Part shown: in pieces, positions 1 through 6,112 of the stretch
Position numbering within the stretch: the first letter of the stretch is position 1
Layout of the letters: the number at the start of each line of letters is the position of its first letter
Source of the DNA: an uncultured Candidatus Peregrinibacteria bacterium
Lineage (GTDB): Bacteria > Patescibacteriota > JACMRA01
Direction of reading: 5' to 3'
Length of the DNA stretch: 8,836 nucleotides
Assembly (NCBI GenBank): GCA_937127165.1
Contig: CAKZLR010000057.1
Location: 1-8,836, forward strand
Program-made: the position numbers and the translations under genes
Notes under the pieces: generated by a model
What the model saw: only the letters and a program-made list of their open reading frames with translations
Databases searched by the model: none
What the model was told of the DNA's origin: nothing

Positions 1-104
1 GGCAAAAAGTAGAATCTGATCGCCCAACTTGGTTGATTTTGGAAACTTTGATTGACAAGTTAAACAGAGGTATAGACCCCCGAAAACAGACTAATATCAG
101 TTAG
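1..104 (+). CDS. 3' end of an unidentified plus-strand gene (partial)
   Basis: One frame is open from the window edge (first full codon at position 3) to a TAG at 102-104, giving the last 33 residues of a protein. The tail looks coding: it mixes charged and hydrophobic residues (KVESDRPTWLILETLIDKL, then NRGIDPRKQTNIS), consistent with an amphipathic helix and a polar C-terminus. The other two forward frames stop within 18 bases. The family cannot be recognised from so little. The gene is convergent with the decayed minus-strand gene that ends at 158. Its stop codon lies inside a 12-bp tandem duplication, so the present C-terminus may be recent. Confidence 0.55.
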   Translation, partial: QKVESDRPTWLILETLIDKLNRGIDPRKQTNIS

Positions 105-122
105 TCAAATAGTTAGTCAAAT
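99..122. repeat. Perfect 12-bp tandem duplication over a stop codon
   Basis: AGTTAGTCAAAT occurs twice in direct succession, at 99-110 and 111-122. The first copy contains the TAG stop of the left-edge plus-strand gene. Because the unit is a multiple of three, the second copy supplies a second in-frame TAG. Confidence 0.85.
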
Positions 123-147
123 ATCTAATTACCAGAGCTAGTTAGAT
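123..147. terminator. Weak inverted repeat between convergent genes
   Basis: ATCTAATT (123-130) and AGTTAGAT (140-147) can pair with one G-T mismatch around a 9-nt loop. It lies between two convergent gene ends, where a bidirectional terminator would be expected. The stem is AT-rich and has no clean U-tract on either side, so the call is tentative. Confidence 0.25.
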
Positions 148-157
148 TTAGAATATC

Positions 158-719
158 CTATGAAAAACTGTTTCGATTTGATTCTAGCTTCTCAATGATT
201 CTTTCTTTCCAAGATTCAGCATCTTGTTTAAGATCTTCACTTACTTCTGGATCCTGTAAAATTTCTTCACATAGCATTAAGGCCGTTTGTAATTTTTCTG
301 GTAAAAAAAGATAAAGACAATAAAAACGAATTAAAGTTATCATGTATCGATATCTATGCTCTTTATAGCCCGTTTCTGTAGATTTTCTATGATTTTAATT
401 TATCTATGATTTTTAAGATGTAACTCTTTAACCTTTTGTAAAATTTTTGTAAAACTGCTTCTTTTGACCCAAAATTTTTCGGCAAAGATTGCTGCATTGT
501 TTTGATATAAAGCAGCTAGATTTTTAAGTGCATGTACATTATCTCGATCAATCTCTAAAATACGAAGATACAACCTCTCAGCCTCAAACAAAACTGCTTT
601 TTTTTGAGTCAATTTGTTTGTTTAACAAAAAACTCAATGTTTTCTTCGCATAAAGCAGTTAGATTGTAGACTGCAGCTACATTATTCGAATTAATGATGT
701 CTTTATGTAATTTATGTAA
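158..719 (-). pseudogene. Remnant of a TPR (tetratricopeptide) repeat protein, broken in three frames
   Basis: Three adjacent minus-strand fragments lie in three different frames. Fragment A (719-612, stop-to-stop, preceded by TGA at 720-722 and ended by TGA at 609-611) contains NNVAAVYNLTALCEEN. Fragment B (612-400, first possible start TTG, stop TAA) contains AERLYLRILEIDRDNVHALK followed by NLAALYQNN. Fragment C (343-158, ATG start, stop TAG) contains LQTALMLCEEILQDP followed by a charged helix. The cores of A and B align closely (NNVAAVYNLTAL with DNVHALKNLAAL), with TPR-like spacing of small and aromatic residues, so they read as successive repeats of one protein. No fragment has a convincing ribosome site, and A has no credible start. 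Short direct repeats lie within it (TTTATGTAA twice at 702-719; TCTATGATTTT at 386-396 and 403-413), and an A8 run on the coding strand lies at 598-605. Fragment C could alternatively be a small separate gene. Confidence 0.55.
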
Positions 720-756
720 TCATTTAAAAAGACTATGAAAAACTTTATCTACTTTT

Positions 757-782
757 AAAAACCCAGTTTTTCGAGAACTGAG
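757..782 (-). terminator. Rho-independent terminator of the membrane-protein operon
   Basis: On the minus strand CTCAGTT (782-776) pairs with AACTGGG (768-762) in a 7-bp stem with one G-T pair and a 7-nt loop. Five T residues (761-757) follow at once. It lies about 93 bases past the stop of the 242-aa gene. A second inverted repeat, TCTAAAA/TTTTAGA (802-825), sits between the gene and this hairpin and may contribute. Confidence 0.65.
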
Positions 783-874
783 CATAATTTTTAAATCTAG
801 CTCTAAAAAGACTTTTCCTTTTAGAACCTAATTTATTAGTAGTTTTTCTACGAAAAATGAGGATTTGGTTTTGG

Positions 875-1603
875 TTACGCTCTTGGGAAAAAACTGGCTA
901 CCATAGCATATATTATACTTAATATGGTATAACTCAAAAGGACCACCACAAATCCAATAATAGAGTTTCTCATATATTCCCAACCTTTTTGAACCATAGA
1001 GCTATTGCCGCCAGAAAGTAACAGATTATATAGACCAATCACAAAGAAAACAACTGCAACTACTAAAGCTATAGGTATTGCTAAATTATTAAGCAATTTA
1101 GTAAAAAAATCAATAATAGGTGCGGCGTTAATATCAGCACAATATCTACCAAACCACTGAGATTCTATAATCCTTTGACAATTATTCGTGTCTTTTTTTG
1201 GTGCTAGTGAGTCGCCAATTAGATTAACTATAACATCTGATGCTAGAACTACACCCAGACCATAAATAGTACTAGCAATTAATTTTCTGGATTCGGTTTC
1301 ATCATTCATAATCATTTTATATCCCGCAAAGGCAAACATTATAGAAGCAACTACAGCAGCAAAACGAACAAAAAATTCCCACACTTTAAAAGCAAAAGAA
1401 TTTTCACGATTACAACTCGCGTCAGGAAATCCGGGAATAATACAAGTTCCCTCTAGAATATTTAAATCTTTTAGATTGTCTAAAAAAGCAGAAGCTAATG
1501 CATCTGTAGGAGGCACCAAGACTAAGGAGAGTATAAACCCTACAAAAAAGGCAATAACCAATTTTTTTTCTAGTTTTTTGAAAATAGAAAAGATTGTTTT
1601 CAT
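875..1603 (-). CDS. Secreted membrane protein with two VirB2/TrbC-like pilin modules (242 aa)
   Basis: This is probably a type IV secretion pilin-like envelope protein; its function is unproven. Residues 1-38 form a signal peptide (basic KKLEKK start, hydrophobic core 15-30, plausible cleavage after ALASA). Two similar membrane modules follow. Module 1 has hydrophobic segments near 78-97 and 110-129 around a charged loop (NDETESRK). Module 2 has segments near 172-197 and 211-237 around GGNSSMVQKGWEYMRN. Each resembles the two-helix hairpin of VirB2/TrbC pilins. Four cysteines (54, 64, 142, 155) lie in the predicted extracellular parts. VirB2-type pilins usually have one module and about 100 residues, so four helices is unusual. 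The ATG follows the upstream gene's stop by 12 bases with only a purine-rich AAAAAAGAA before it, implying co-transcription. The C-terminal half is clearly paralogous to the upstream 557-aa protein. The pilin-family link rests on pattern only. Confidence 0.8.
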   Translation of the reverse strand: MKTIFSIFKKLEKKLVIAFFVGFILSLVLVPPTDALASAFLDNLKDLNILEGTCIIPGFPDASCNRENSFAFKVWEFFVRFAAVVASIMFAFAGYKMIMNDETESRKLIASTIYGLGVVLASDVIVNLIGDSLAPKKDTNNCQRIIESQWFGRYCADINAAPIIDFFTKLLNNLAIPIALVVAVVFFVIGLYNLLLSGGNSSMVQKGWEYMRNSIIGFVVVLLSYTILSIIYAMVASFFPRA

Positions 1604-1615
1604 AATTCTTTTTTA

Positions 1616-3289
1616 TCAGATGCTAGCAACAAAGTTCATTGCTATATTTGTAATAATTTGAGCCATACTAAATGACAGAATTACAATAATCAGTCCAATT
1701 ATTGCATTTCTCATGTAACTCCAACCTTTACTTACTTGATTACTATTGCCACCAGCAGTGAGCACAAAATATCCACCAATTACGAAATATACCAAACTAA
1801 TAGAAGCTGCAATTGGAATAACAAAATTTGAGACAATTGAGGTAACAAATTCAGCAAATGGTTGGCTACTTTTTTCACTGATACTTCTTTCCACTAGATT
1901 AACCAAGGTAGCTATCATAAACACCAATACCAAGCCTATAATCGAATGTCTGAGTATATCTCTGCCTTCTTTTTCTTTCCCAAGCATAAGCAGATAACCT
2001 GCATAAACTATAGCTAAGAGAACTACGATCCTAGCTAAAGCTAGCAAAAAATCCAAAATTTTAACAGATAATGATTCTTCAGAAGAACATTCTCTACCAT
2101 CAGATAATTTCTGACCTGGGAAAAAACAACGAGTTTTAAAAAAATTTAAGACATCCGTTGTAGCCTCAGTGACAACTTGAGTAGGTGAAGATAAGTTCAC
2201 ACTAGCACAAGCCCTACCGACACACACTCCAACACTAGGTTCTGTTTGAGCAAATATAGGTAATTCAAAAAAATTAGGAAAGACTGTTTGAGTATCTACT
2301 TTTTTAATCTTAACTGTAGTCGAACAAATTCCATTATTCGTTTGAGAAGTTCCGGGACCATTTTCAACAACCCACCCTGGTCCGGGGCTATATGTAAATG
2401 TACAAGTTTCGTTTTGAGACGCAACTATACCTCCCGCCCCATTGTTTTCAGAAGTATTCAATCCTATATTTTTGATCTCTGAGGCTGTGATTATTACATC
2501 AACATCAATTAAATCATCTTGTGCAAAAGCATTAATATTTCCAAAAAAGGGGTAAGAAAAATTGTTCATTATTTCATAAATACTGTTATTGTTTGAAAGT
2601 CTTTGATAAGCCCTTCTAGTAACTGAAATCTTAGCTGATAATTGACCGTTTTTGGTCAAAACTTTGTTACCACCTTCTGAAGGATTTTGAAGTCTTTCAG
2701 CTGTACATACACGATCGGCACCTTCCAGACCAAGACCTCGACCGACACAAGCTTGGCAAAAAAAGACCCTATCTTGTGGTGATAAATTCCTACCATTATG
2801 ATCAACAGATGGCGGTCTTAAACAAATTCGATCCAATAAAATTTCTTTGTCTTCGGTTGGACTACACCGTCTTTTATATGCGTTGACGGCATTCACCGTA
2901 CATGTCCCATTTCCTCGATTACATTTGGCAATTTCAGCAATTGCCAGTATACAACCATCTATTTCACCAGTAGAAATACTTCCGTTTGTTAGCGGTATCT
3001 GAGATTTGGCAAAAGACTCAAACGACTTTTGAGTCCCAGAGCCATGATCATCTAGTCTTTGAGAAAAAAACAAGTCTATAGTTTTTTTCGATGAAGAAAG
3101 AGGAGTGATCCGACTATCACCACCAGTTTGACTTATTAGTGGTACGGTTTTAAATGTAGATAATTCTGCAGCCCCAACAAACAAAAATAATCCAAATATA
3201 AACGTAGTGGAAACGAAAATTAGAAAAATAGAAATTAAGAAATAAATTTTAATAAATTTGTTTTTTAAAAAGTAAAGGTACATATACAT
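1616..3289 (-). CDS. Large secreted protein: cysteine-rich ectodomain plus double VirB2-like membrane module (557 aa)
   Basis: The start chosen is the ATG at 3289 (MYMYLYFLKNKF), which gives a signal peptide: basic KNKFIK, then a long hydrophobic stretch at about 15-41. The frame stays open upstream to a TTG at 3397, but those 36 codons have no ribosome site and would bury the signal peptide. An ATG two codons downstream is equally possible. Residues 42-410 are a predicted extracellular region with 14 cysteines: eight between 113 and 195 (including a CQAC pair), four between 296 and 361, two at 388 and 401. I do not recognise this domain. Residues 411-557 hold two membrane hairpins: helices near 411-436 and 448-469 around KEKEGRD, and near 482-511 and 525-553 around GGNSNQVSKGWSYMRN. 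They match the 242-aa protein segment for segment. The stop is TGA followed directly by in-frame TAA. Likely an assembly or tip-type surface protein of a T4SS-like or pilus-like system; role inferred. Confidence 0.78.
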   Translation of the reverse strand: MYMYLYFLKNKFIKIYFLISIFLIFVSTTFIFGLFLFVGAAELSTFKTVPLISQTGGDSRITPLSSSKKTIDLFFSQRLDDHGSGTQKSFESFAKSQIPLTNGSISTGEIDGCILAIAEIAKCNRGNGTCTVNAVNAYKRRCSPTEDKEILLDRICLRPPSVDHNGRNLSPQDRVFFCQACVGRGLGLEGADRVCTAERLQNPSEGGNKVLTKNGQLSAKISVTRRAYQRLSNNNSIYEIMNNFSYPFFGNINAFAQDDLIDVDVIITASEIKNIGLNTSENNGAGGIVASQNETCTFTYSPGPGWVVENGPGTSQTNNGICSTTVKIKKVDTQTVFPNFFELPIFAQTEPSVGVCVGRACASVNLSSPTQVVTEATTDVLNFFKTRCFFPGQKLSDGRECSSEESLSVKILDFLLALARIVVLLAIVYAGYLLMLGKEKEGRDILRHSIIGLVLVFMIATLVNLVERSISEKSSQPFAEFVTSIVSNFVIPIAASISLVYFVIGGYFVLTAGGNSNQVSKGWSYMRNAIIGLIIVILSFSMAQIITNIAMNFVASI

Positions 3290-3368
3290 TGTATGTAAGT
3301 TGTATACGAAAATAAGTTTAATCACAGAAATGATGTTTGAAACAAACACCAGGCGGTATATACAATAT

Positions 3369-3397
3369 ATTAAACTTACTAAATATTGTCTAGACAA
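3369..3397 (-). promoter_or_regulatory. Candidate promoter with a palindrome over its -35 box
   Basis: On the minus strand TTGTCT (3397-3392) and TTTAAT (3374-3369) are separated by exactly 17 bases, a reasonable sigma-70-type pair directed at the 557-aa gene, with a leader of roughly 70 nt. The -35 box forms half of a perfect 14-bp palindrome, ATTGTCTAGACAAT (3385-3398), which also touches the last base of the 72-aa gene's stop region. An operator is possible. AT-rich DNA yields such matches by chance, so confidence is low. Confidence 0.3.
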
Positions 3398-3616
3398 TTA
3401 TTTTATCAGCCACTTATGATCACCTAAATCAATTAAAATTTGATGCTTAAATTTGTTATGCATTATATACAGAAACATAGCTATTAAACCACTAATCACA
3501 GTTACAACCATAAAATGGTACATTATTTCTTTGACATCTCCAGTTTGGAGAGTGTTCACTACTCCATTATAGATGGATTGTAGCCATTCGAAAAATCCAA
3601 AATCAGAAAAAGTCAT
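3398..3616 (-). CDS. Small single-pass membrane protein, unidentified (72 aa)
   Basis: An ATG at 3616 opens 72 codons ending in TAA. The N-terminal third is soluble-looking and aromatic (FSDFGFFEWLQSIYNG). One hydrophobic helix spans about residues 34-51 (FMVVTVISGLIAMFLYIM). A basic, histidine-containing tail follows (HNKFKHQ ... GDHKWLIK). The charge pattern would place the tail in the cytoplasm and the N-terminus outside. There is no signal cleavage site and no Shine-Dalgarno sequence. It is the first gene of the apparent operon with the two pilin-module proteins and sits directly downstream of the A/T low-complexity leader. I do not recognise the family. Small membrane proteins are common in secretion and pilus clusters, which is the only hint to function. 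Confidence 0.6.
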   Translation of the reverse strand: MTFSDFGFFEWLQSIYNGVVNTLQTGDVKEIMYHFMVVTVISGLIAMFLYIMHNKFKHQILIDLGDHKWLIK

Positions 3617-3619
3617 CTA

Positions 3620-3815
3620 GAATAATAATAGAATAAATTAAGTAATAAAAAATAGAATAAGAATAAATAATAAATTAAATAAATTAGAATAATAATTAGA
3701 ATAAATAATAAAACAAATATAATAAAACAAATATAATAATATAATAAATATAAATAAAAAATATAAATAAAAAATAAAATATAATAGTAGTATAATAATA
3801 ATAATAATAATAATT
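3620..3815. repeat. A/T low-complexity tract with tandem short repeats and a (TAA)7 microsatellite
   Basis: The plus strand is almost only A and T, with A much commoner than T, a few G and only about two C. It is built from drifting short repeats: (TAA)7 at 3793-3813, ATATAAATAAAAA twice in tandem at 3748-3773, AATAAAACAAATAT twice in tandem at 3707-3734, and many AATAAAT / AGAATAAT variants. Transcribed toward the 72-aa gene, it would give a U-rich, nearly unstructured leader. Confidence 0.85.
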
Positions 3816-3935
3816 ATTTTTTGGTATAGCCTTTGAAAATGATGAATGATAAATTACGAACAGTCAAACAATGAAACAATTACTGCTACCACGATAGTAT
3901 TTTTATAAATTATTTTTAATCGTATGTAACTTGAA

Positions 3936-3963
3936 TTTCGTCATAAACAAATTATTGACGAAA
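3936..3963. repeat. 8-bp perfect inverted repeat (possible operator or hairpin)
   Basis: TTTCGTCA (3936-3943) and TGACGAAA (3956-3963) are exact reverse complements around a 12-nt AT-rich spacer. Three further inner base pairs (TAA with TTA) are possible past a one-base bulge. It contains CG steps in otherwise almost pure A/T sequence, which makes it stand out. It has no following U-tract on either strand, so a protein-binding site is as plausible as a transcription terminator. Confidence 0.45.
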
Positions 3964-3990
3964 GGTAAAAATATCTAATAAATCTAAATC

Positions 3991-4012
3991 AAAATCCTAT
4001 GTTTTATAGGAT
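3991..4012 (-). terminator. Putative terminator of argS
   Basis: On the minus strand ATCCTAT (4012-4006) pairs exactly with ATAGGAT (4000-3994) around a 5-nt loop, 17 bases past the argS stop. The position suits a terminator, but only three T residues follow before a G, so termination may be incomplete. Confidence 0.4.
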
Positions 4013-4029
4013 AAAAAAAGCAAGCTAGT

Positions 4030-5958
4030 TTAAATTTCTTCTACAGTCTCTATTCCTAATAAACTGAGAACAAATTCCAAATGGTTAACTAAATACTTAC
4101 AAAAAATAAGCAAGCTAATCTTGCGATTTAAATTAGCCTCCTGAGAAACAGAATTTTTGACATACCAACTGTTAATTTTGGTAGCTAGATCAAAAAGATA
4201 ATTACAGAGATGGTGTGGCTTGTAGTTTTGACAAATATCTTCTAGAATGAAAGGAAGTAGAAAAGTTTGTTTAAGTATCATCAACTCTTGTTCGTTAAGT
4301 AAATCTAGCCTAAAATGGTTCCAATGGAAATTTTGCTTGATATTGGTTTTGAGAATACTTTTTAATCTAACTAGTGTGTATAACTGATAAACTCCAGTAT
4401 TTCCTTCAAATTTTAAAAATTGACTTGGGTCAAACACAGTATCCATTTCGCGATCTCTATGAAGGTCTGCCCATTTTAGACTAGCTACGGCTATCTTTCT
4501 AATTTTTTCAGGATTATTAAAATCGTCTGAGCCCTTGTTAAGTAAAGTTGTTTGGACTTTCTGCTCAAGCATCTGTTTGAGATCTTCAAAAGCGAAAATT
4601 TTCCCTTTACGAGTACTCATCGCTCCGTCAGGTAACTTGAGATGCCCAAAACCTTCGAACATTGCCATTTTTTTAGATAAAATTTGCAAGGCTCTCTGAG
4701 TTTCTTCCATCGTCATCCAACCAAAAGGCTTAGTTTCATAAATCTTGCTATCAATAATTCTTTGTAAAACAGCAAAAACTTGAGCAAAACTATGTTTTTG
4801 TCTCAAATCAGCAAAAGTAATAGCATTATCAAAACCGAAAATTCCAGCATAAACCATTCGGCAAATGATATCCCGAGTGTGATATAATGAATATCCTTCC
4901 GAAGAAATTAAATAAACTCGTCCCAAATTTTCTTTTTCTAGATCAATATAAATTGAGTCTCCTTCTCTCACAGCCAAGCCTTGATCAGCTAAATATTCCA
5001 TTTCAGACAAAAAACTAATGTAAAAACTTTCACCTAAAGTTAGATTAAATTGTCCCTGAATATGTTGACTGGAAGCATAGTGACACCCGGTTTTGCCAGC
5101 TACTCTAGCAATCTTGTCTGGATCTATTAATGTTTTATCGGTAGGTAGCCAAACTGGGTTGTGGTTTAAATTCAAAAACAGCTCACCTTCTCTGAATTGA
5201 ACTAAGGACAAGGTAACGATTTTTTTGTAAAGATTGTGTAAAAATATAAATTTCTGTTTCTCTTGTTCGTCCAATTCTTTACCTTGCATTCCCACCTCTA
5301 ATAATTTAGAATTTTGTTGACATTCTTGTCTGATATTCGGTTTTTCCTCGATCAATTGATTCATGCGAACATAAATTTTGTAAAACTTATCCACTAAAAC
5401 TAACCGATTTTCGTTATCTATATCTATAGTGTCAAACTCTAGGCCTAGCTCTGGTAAGTGCAAAATACCCCAACTAATATAACTAAACTGAATACCCCAG
5501 TCTCCAAGATAGCTATCAGATACAACGGTGCGGTACTTAAGACTCAATATTCTTCTCATCGACTCTCCCAAGTTGGCAGAGCGGATATGTCCAACATGCA
5601 TTTTTTTGCCGACATTAGGGTGAAACATATCAATCACAAAACTCTCATCAATTTTGTTTAGCCTTACAGGAAATTGACCAAAATTATTTAGTAAATCGAT
5701 AAAAATTCGATTATTCAAATCGATGTTAATATAAGGTCCGACAGTTTTGGCCACAAAATCCATCTGGTTTTGTTCAAAAAACTCATTAATCTCGTCAGCT
5801 AAAGTTTGAGCAATTTGATTCGGGTTTACTTTTTGAGATTTAGCCAGTAAAAAAGCATAGTTAGTAGTTAATACCCCAAACTTAATATCAGGCGGTGTAG
5901 ACCATTGTAAATCTGGAAATTGTATCTTGAGTTTGTTGATTAGACTGATGATGTGCAT
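4030..5958 (-). CDS. argS: Arginyl-tRNA synthetase (642 aa)
   Basis: A cytoplasmic class I aminoacyl-tRNA synthetase that attaches arginine to tRNA-Arg using ATP. Domains in order: the ArgRS-specific N-terminal domain (about 1-88), then the catalytic Rossmann fold with the HIGH-type signature HVGH (121-124) in the family context HPNVGKKMHVGHIRS, the conserved GDWGIQF (152-158), SLYHTRDII (357-365), and MSTRKG (447-452), which replaces the KMSKS loop as is usual for ArgRS. The C-terminal DALR-type anticodon-binding domain starts near FEGNTGVYQLY (517-527) and ends in LSLLGIETVEEI. Many bacterial ArgRS end in a methionine after this LLGI segment; this one ends in isoleucine. At 642 residues it is somewhat longer than the usual 550-600. 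The ATG start gives an N-terminus typical of the family. No clear Shine-Dalgarno site is seen; a TATACA hexamer (minus strand, 5988-5983) about 25 bases upstream could be a -10 box. thrA lies 154 bases upstream on the same strand. Confidence 0.97.
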   Translation of the reverse strand: MHIISLINKLKIQFPDLQWSTPPDIKFGVLTTNYAFLLAKSQKVNPNQIAQTLADEINEFFEQNQMDFVAKTVGPYINIDLNNRIFIDLLNNFGQFPVRLNKIDESFVIDMFHPNVGKKMHVGHIRSANLGESMRRILSLKYRTVVSDSYLGDWGIQFSYISWGILHLPELGLEFDTIDIDNENRLVLVDKFYKIYVRMNQLIEEKPNIRQECQQNSKLLEVGMQGKELDEQEKQKFIFLHNLYKKIVTLSLVQFREGELFLNLNHNPVWLPTDKTLIDPDKIARVAGKTGCHYASSQHIQGQFNLTLGESFYISFLSEMEYLADQGLAVREGDSIYIDLEKENLGRVYLISSEGYSLYHTRDIICRMVYAGIFGFDNAITFADLRQKHSFAQVFAVLQRIIDSKIYETKPFGWMTMEETQRALQILSKKMAMFEGFGHLKLPDGAMSTRKGKIFAFEDLKQMLEQKVQTTLLNKGSDDFNNPEKIRKIAVASLKWADLHRDREMDTVFDPSQFLKFEGNTGVYQLYTLVRLKSILKTNIKQNFHWNHFRLDLLNEQELMILKQTFLLPFILEDICQNYKPHHLCNYLFDLATKINSWYVKNSVSQEANLNRKISLLIFCKYLVNHLEFVLSLLGIETVEEI

Positions 5959-6073
5959 AATACATACAAACCTAAACTAACATGTATAATTTTTTTTATC
6001 AAAAATGCTTAAACATTGGTAGTCCTAAGACAAACTTGAAAGTTTTTGACCAAGTTGCATTCCGCTAACTATT

Positions 6074-6097
6074 TAAAAAATTAAGAAAAATTTTTTA
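6074..6097 (-). terminator. AT-only hairpin after thrA, possible terminator
   Basis: TAAAAAATT and AATTTTTTA form a perfect 9-bp stem with a 6-nt loop, 15 bases past the thrA stop. The 3' arm itself supplies a run of six T. With no G-C pair the hairpin is weak, and such A/T pairings arise easily in this genome. Confidence 0.3.
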
Positions 6098-6112
6098 GTT
6101 TTTACTAATCTG

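Larger units (their letters stand above)
3617..4029. other. 413-bp non-coding region upstream of the membrane-protein operon
   Basis: This stretch separates argS from the 72-aa gene; I see no gene in it. Reading from argS along the minus strand it holds a short hairpin just past the argS stop (4012-3994), a longer inverted repeat (3963-3936), about 120 bases of ordinary AT-rich sequence, and then some 200 bases of extreme A/T low complexity up to the 72-aa start. A possible promoter for the operon is TTGACT at 3862-3867 with CATCAT 17 bases on (minus strand); the match is weak. Confidence 0.7.

Noticed and set aside
1476..1661. Plus-strand open frame of 61 codons over the junction of the two pilin-module genes
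   Set aside because: Antisense shadow of two well-supported coding genes.
1746..1997. Plus-strand open frame of 83 codons
   Set aside because: Antisense to the conserved double membrane module; composition mirrors that gene.
2288..2482. Plus-strand open frame of 64 codons
   Set aside because: Antisense shadow of the cysteine-rich ectodomain; no coding features of its own.
3290..3397. N-terminal extension of the 557-aa protein to the TTG at 3397 (36 extra residues)
   Set aside because: TTG start directly abutting the previous stop, no ribosome site, and it would put a second hydrophobic stretch before a good signal peptide. The ATG at 3289 is more likely.
3620..3815. CRISPR array or replication origin in the A/T tract
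   Set aside because: Repeats are short, degenerate and unspaced, so not CRISPR. No DnaA-box cluster was recognised and no dnaA/dnaN neighbours are present, so an origin is not supported.
3844..3876. Plus-strand 10-11 codon open frame starting near ATGATGAATGAT
   Set aside because: Too short, no ribosome site, no support as a leader peptide.
5458..5661. Plus-strand open frame of 67 codons inside argS
   Set aside because: Lies opposite the HVGH region of argS; shadow.
6033..6056. AACTTG / CAAGTT inverted repeat upstream of argS as a T-box or other riboswitch
   Set aside because: Only 6 bp per arm and the 154-bp leader shows no T-box sequence or specifier structure that I can recognise.
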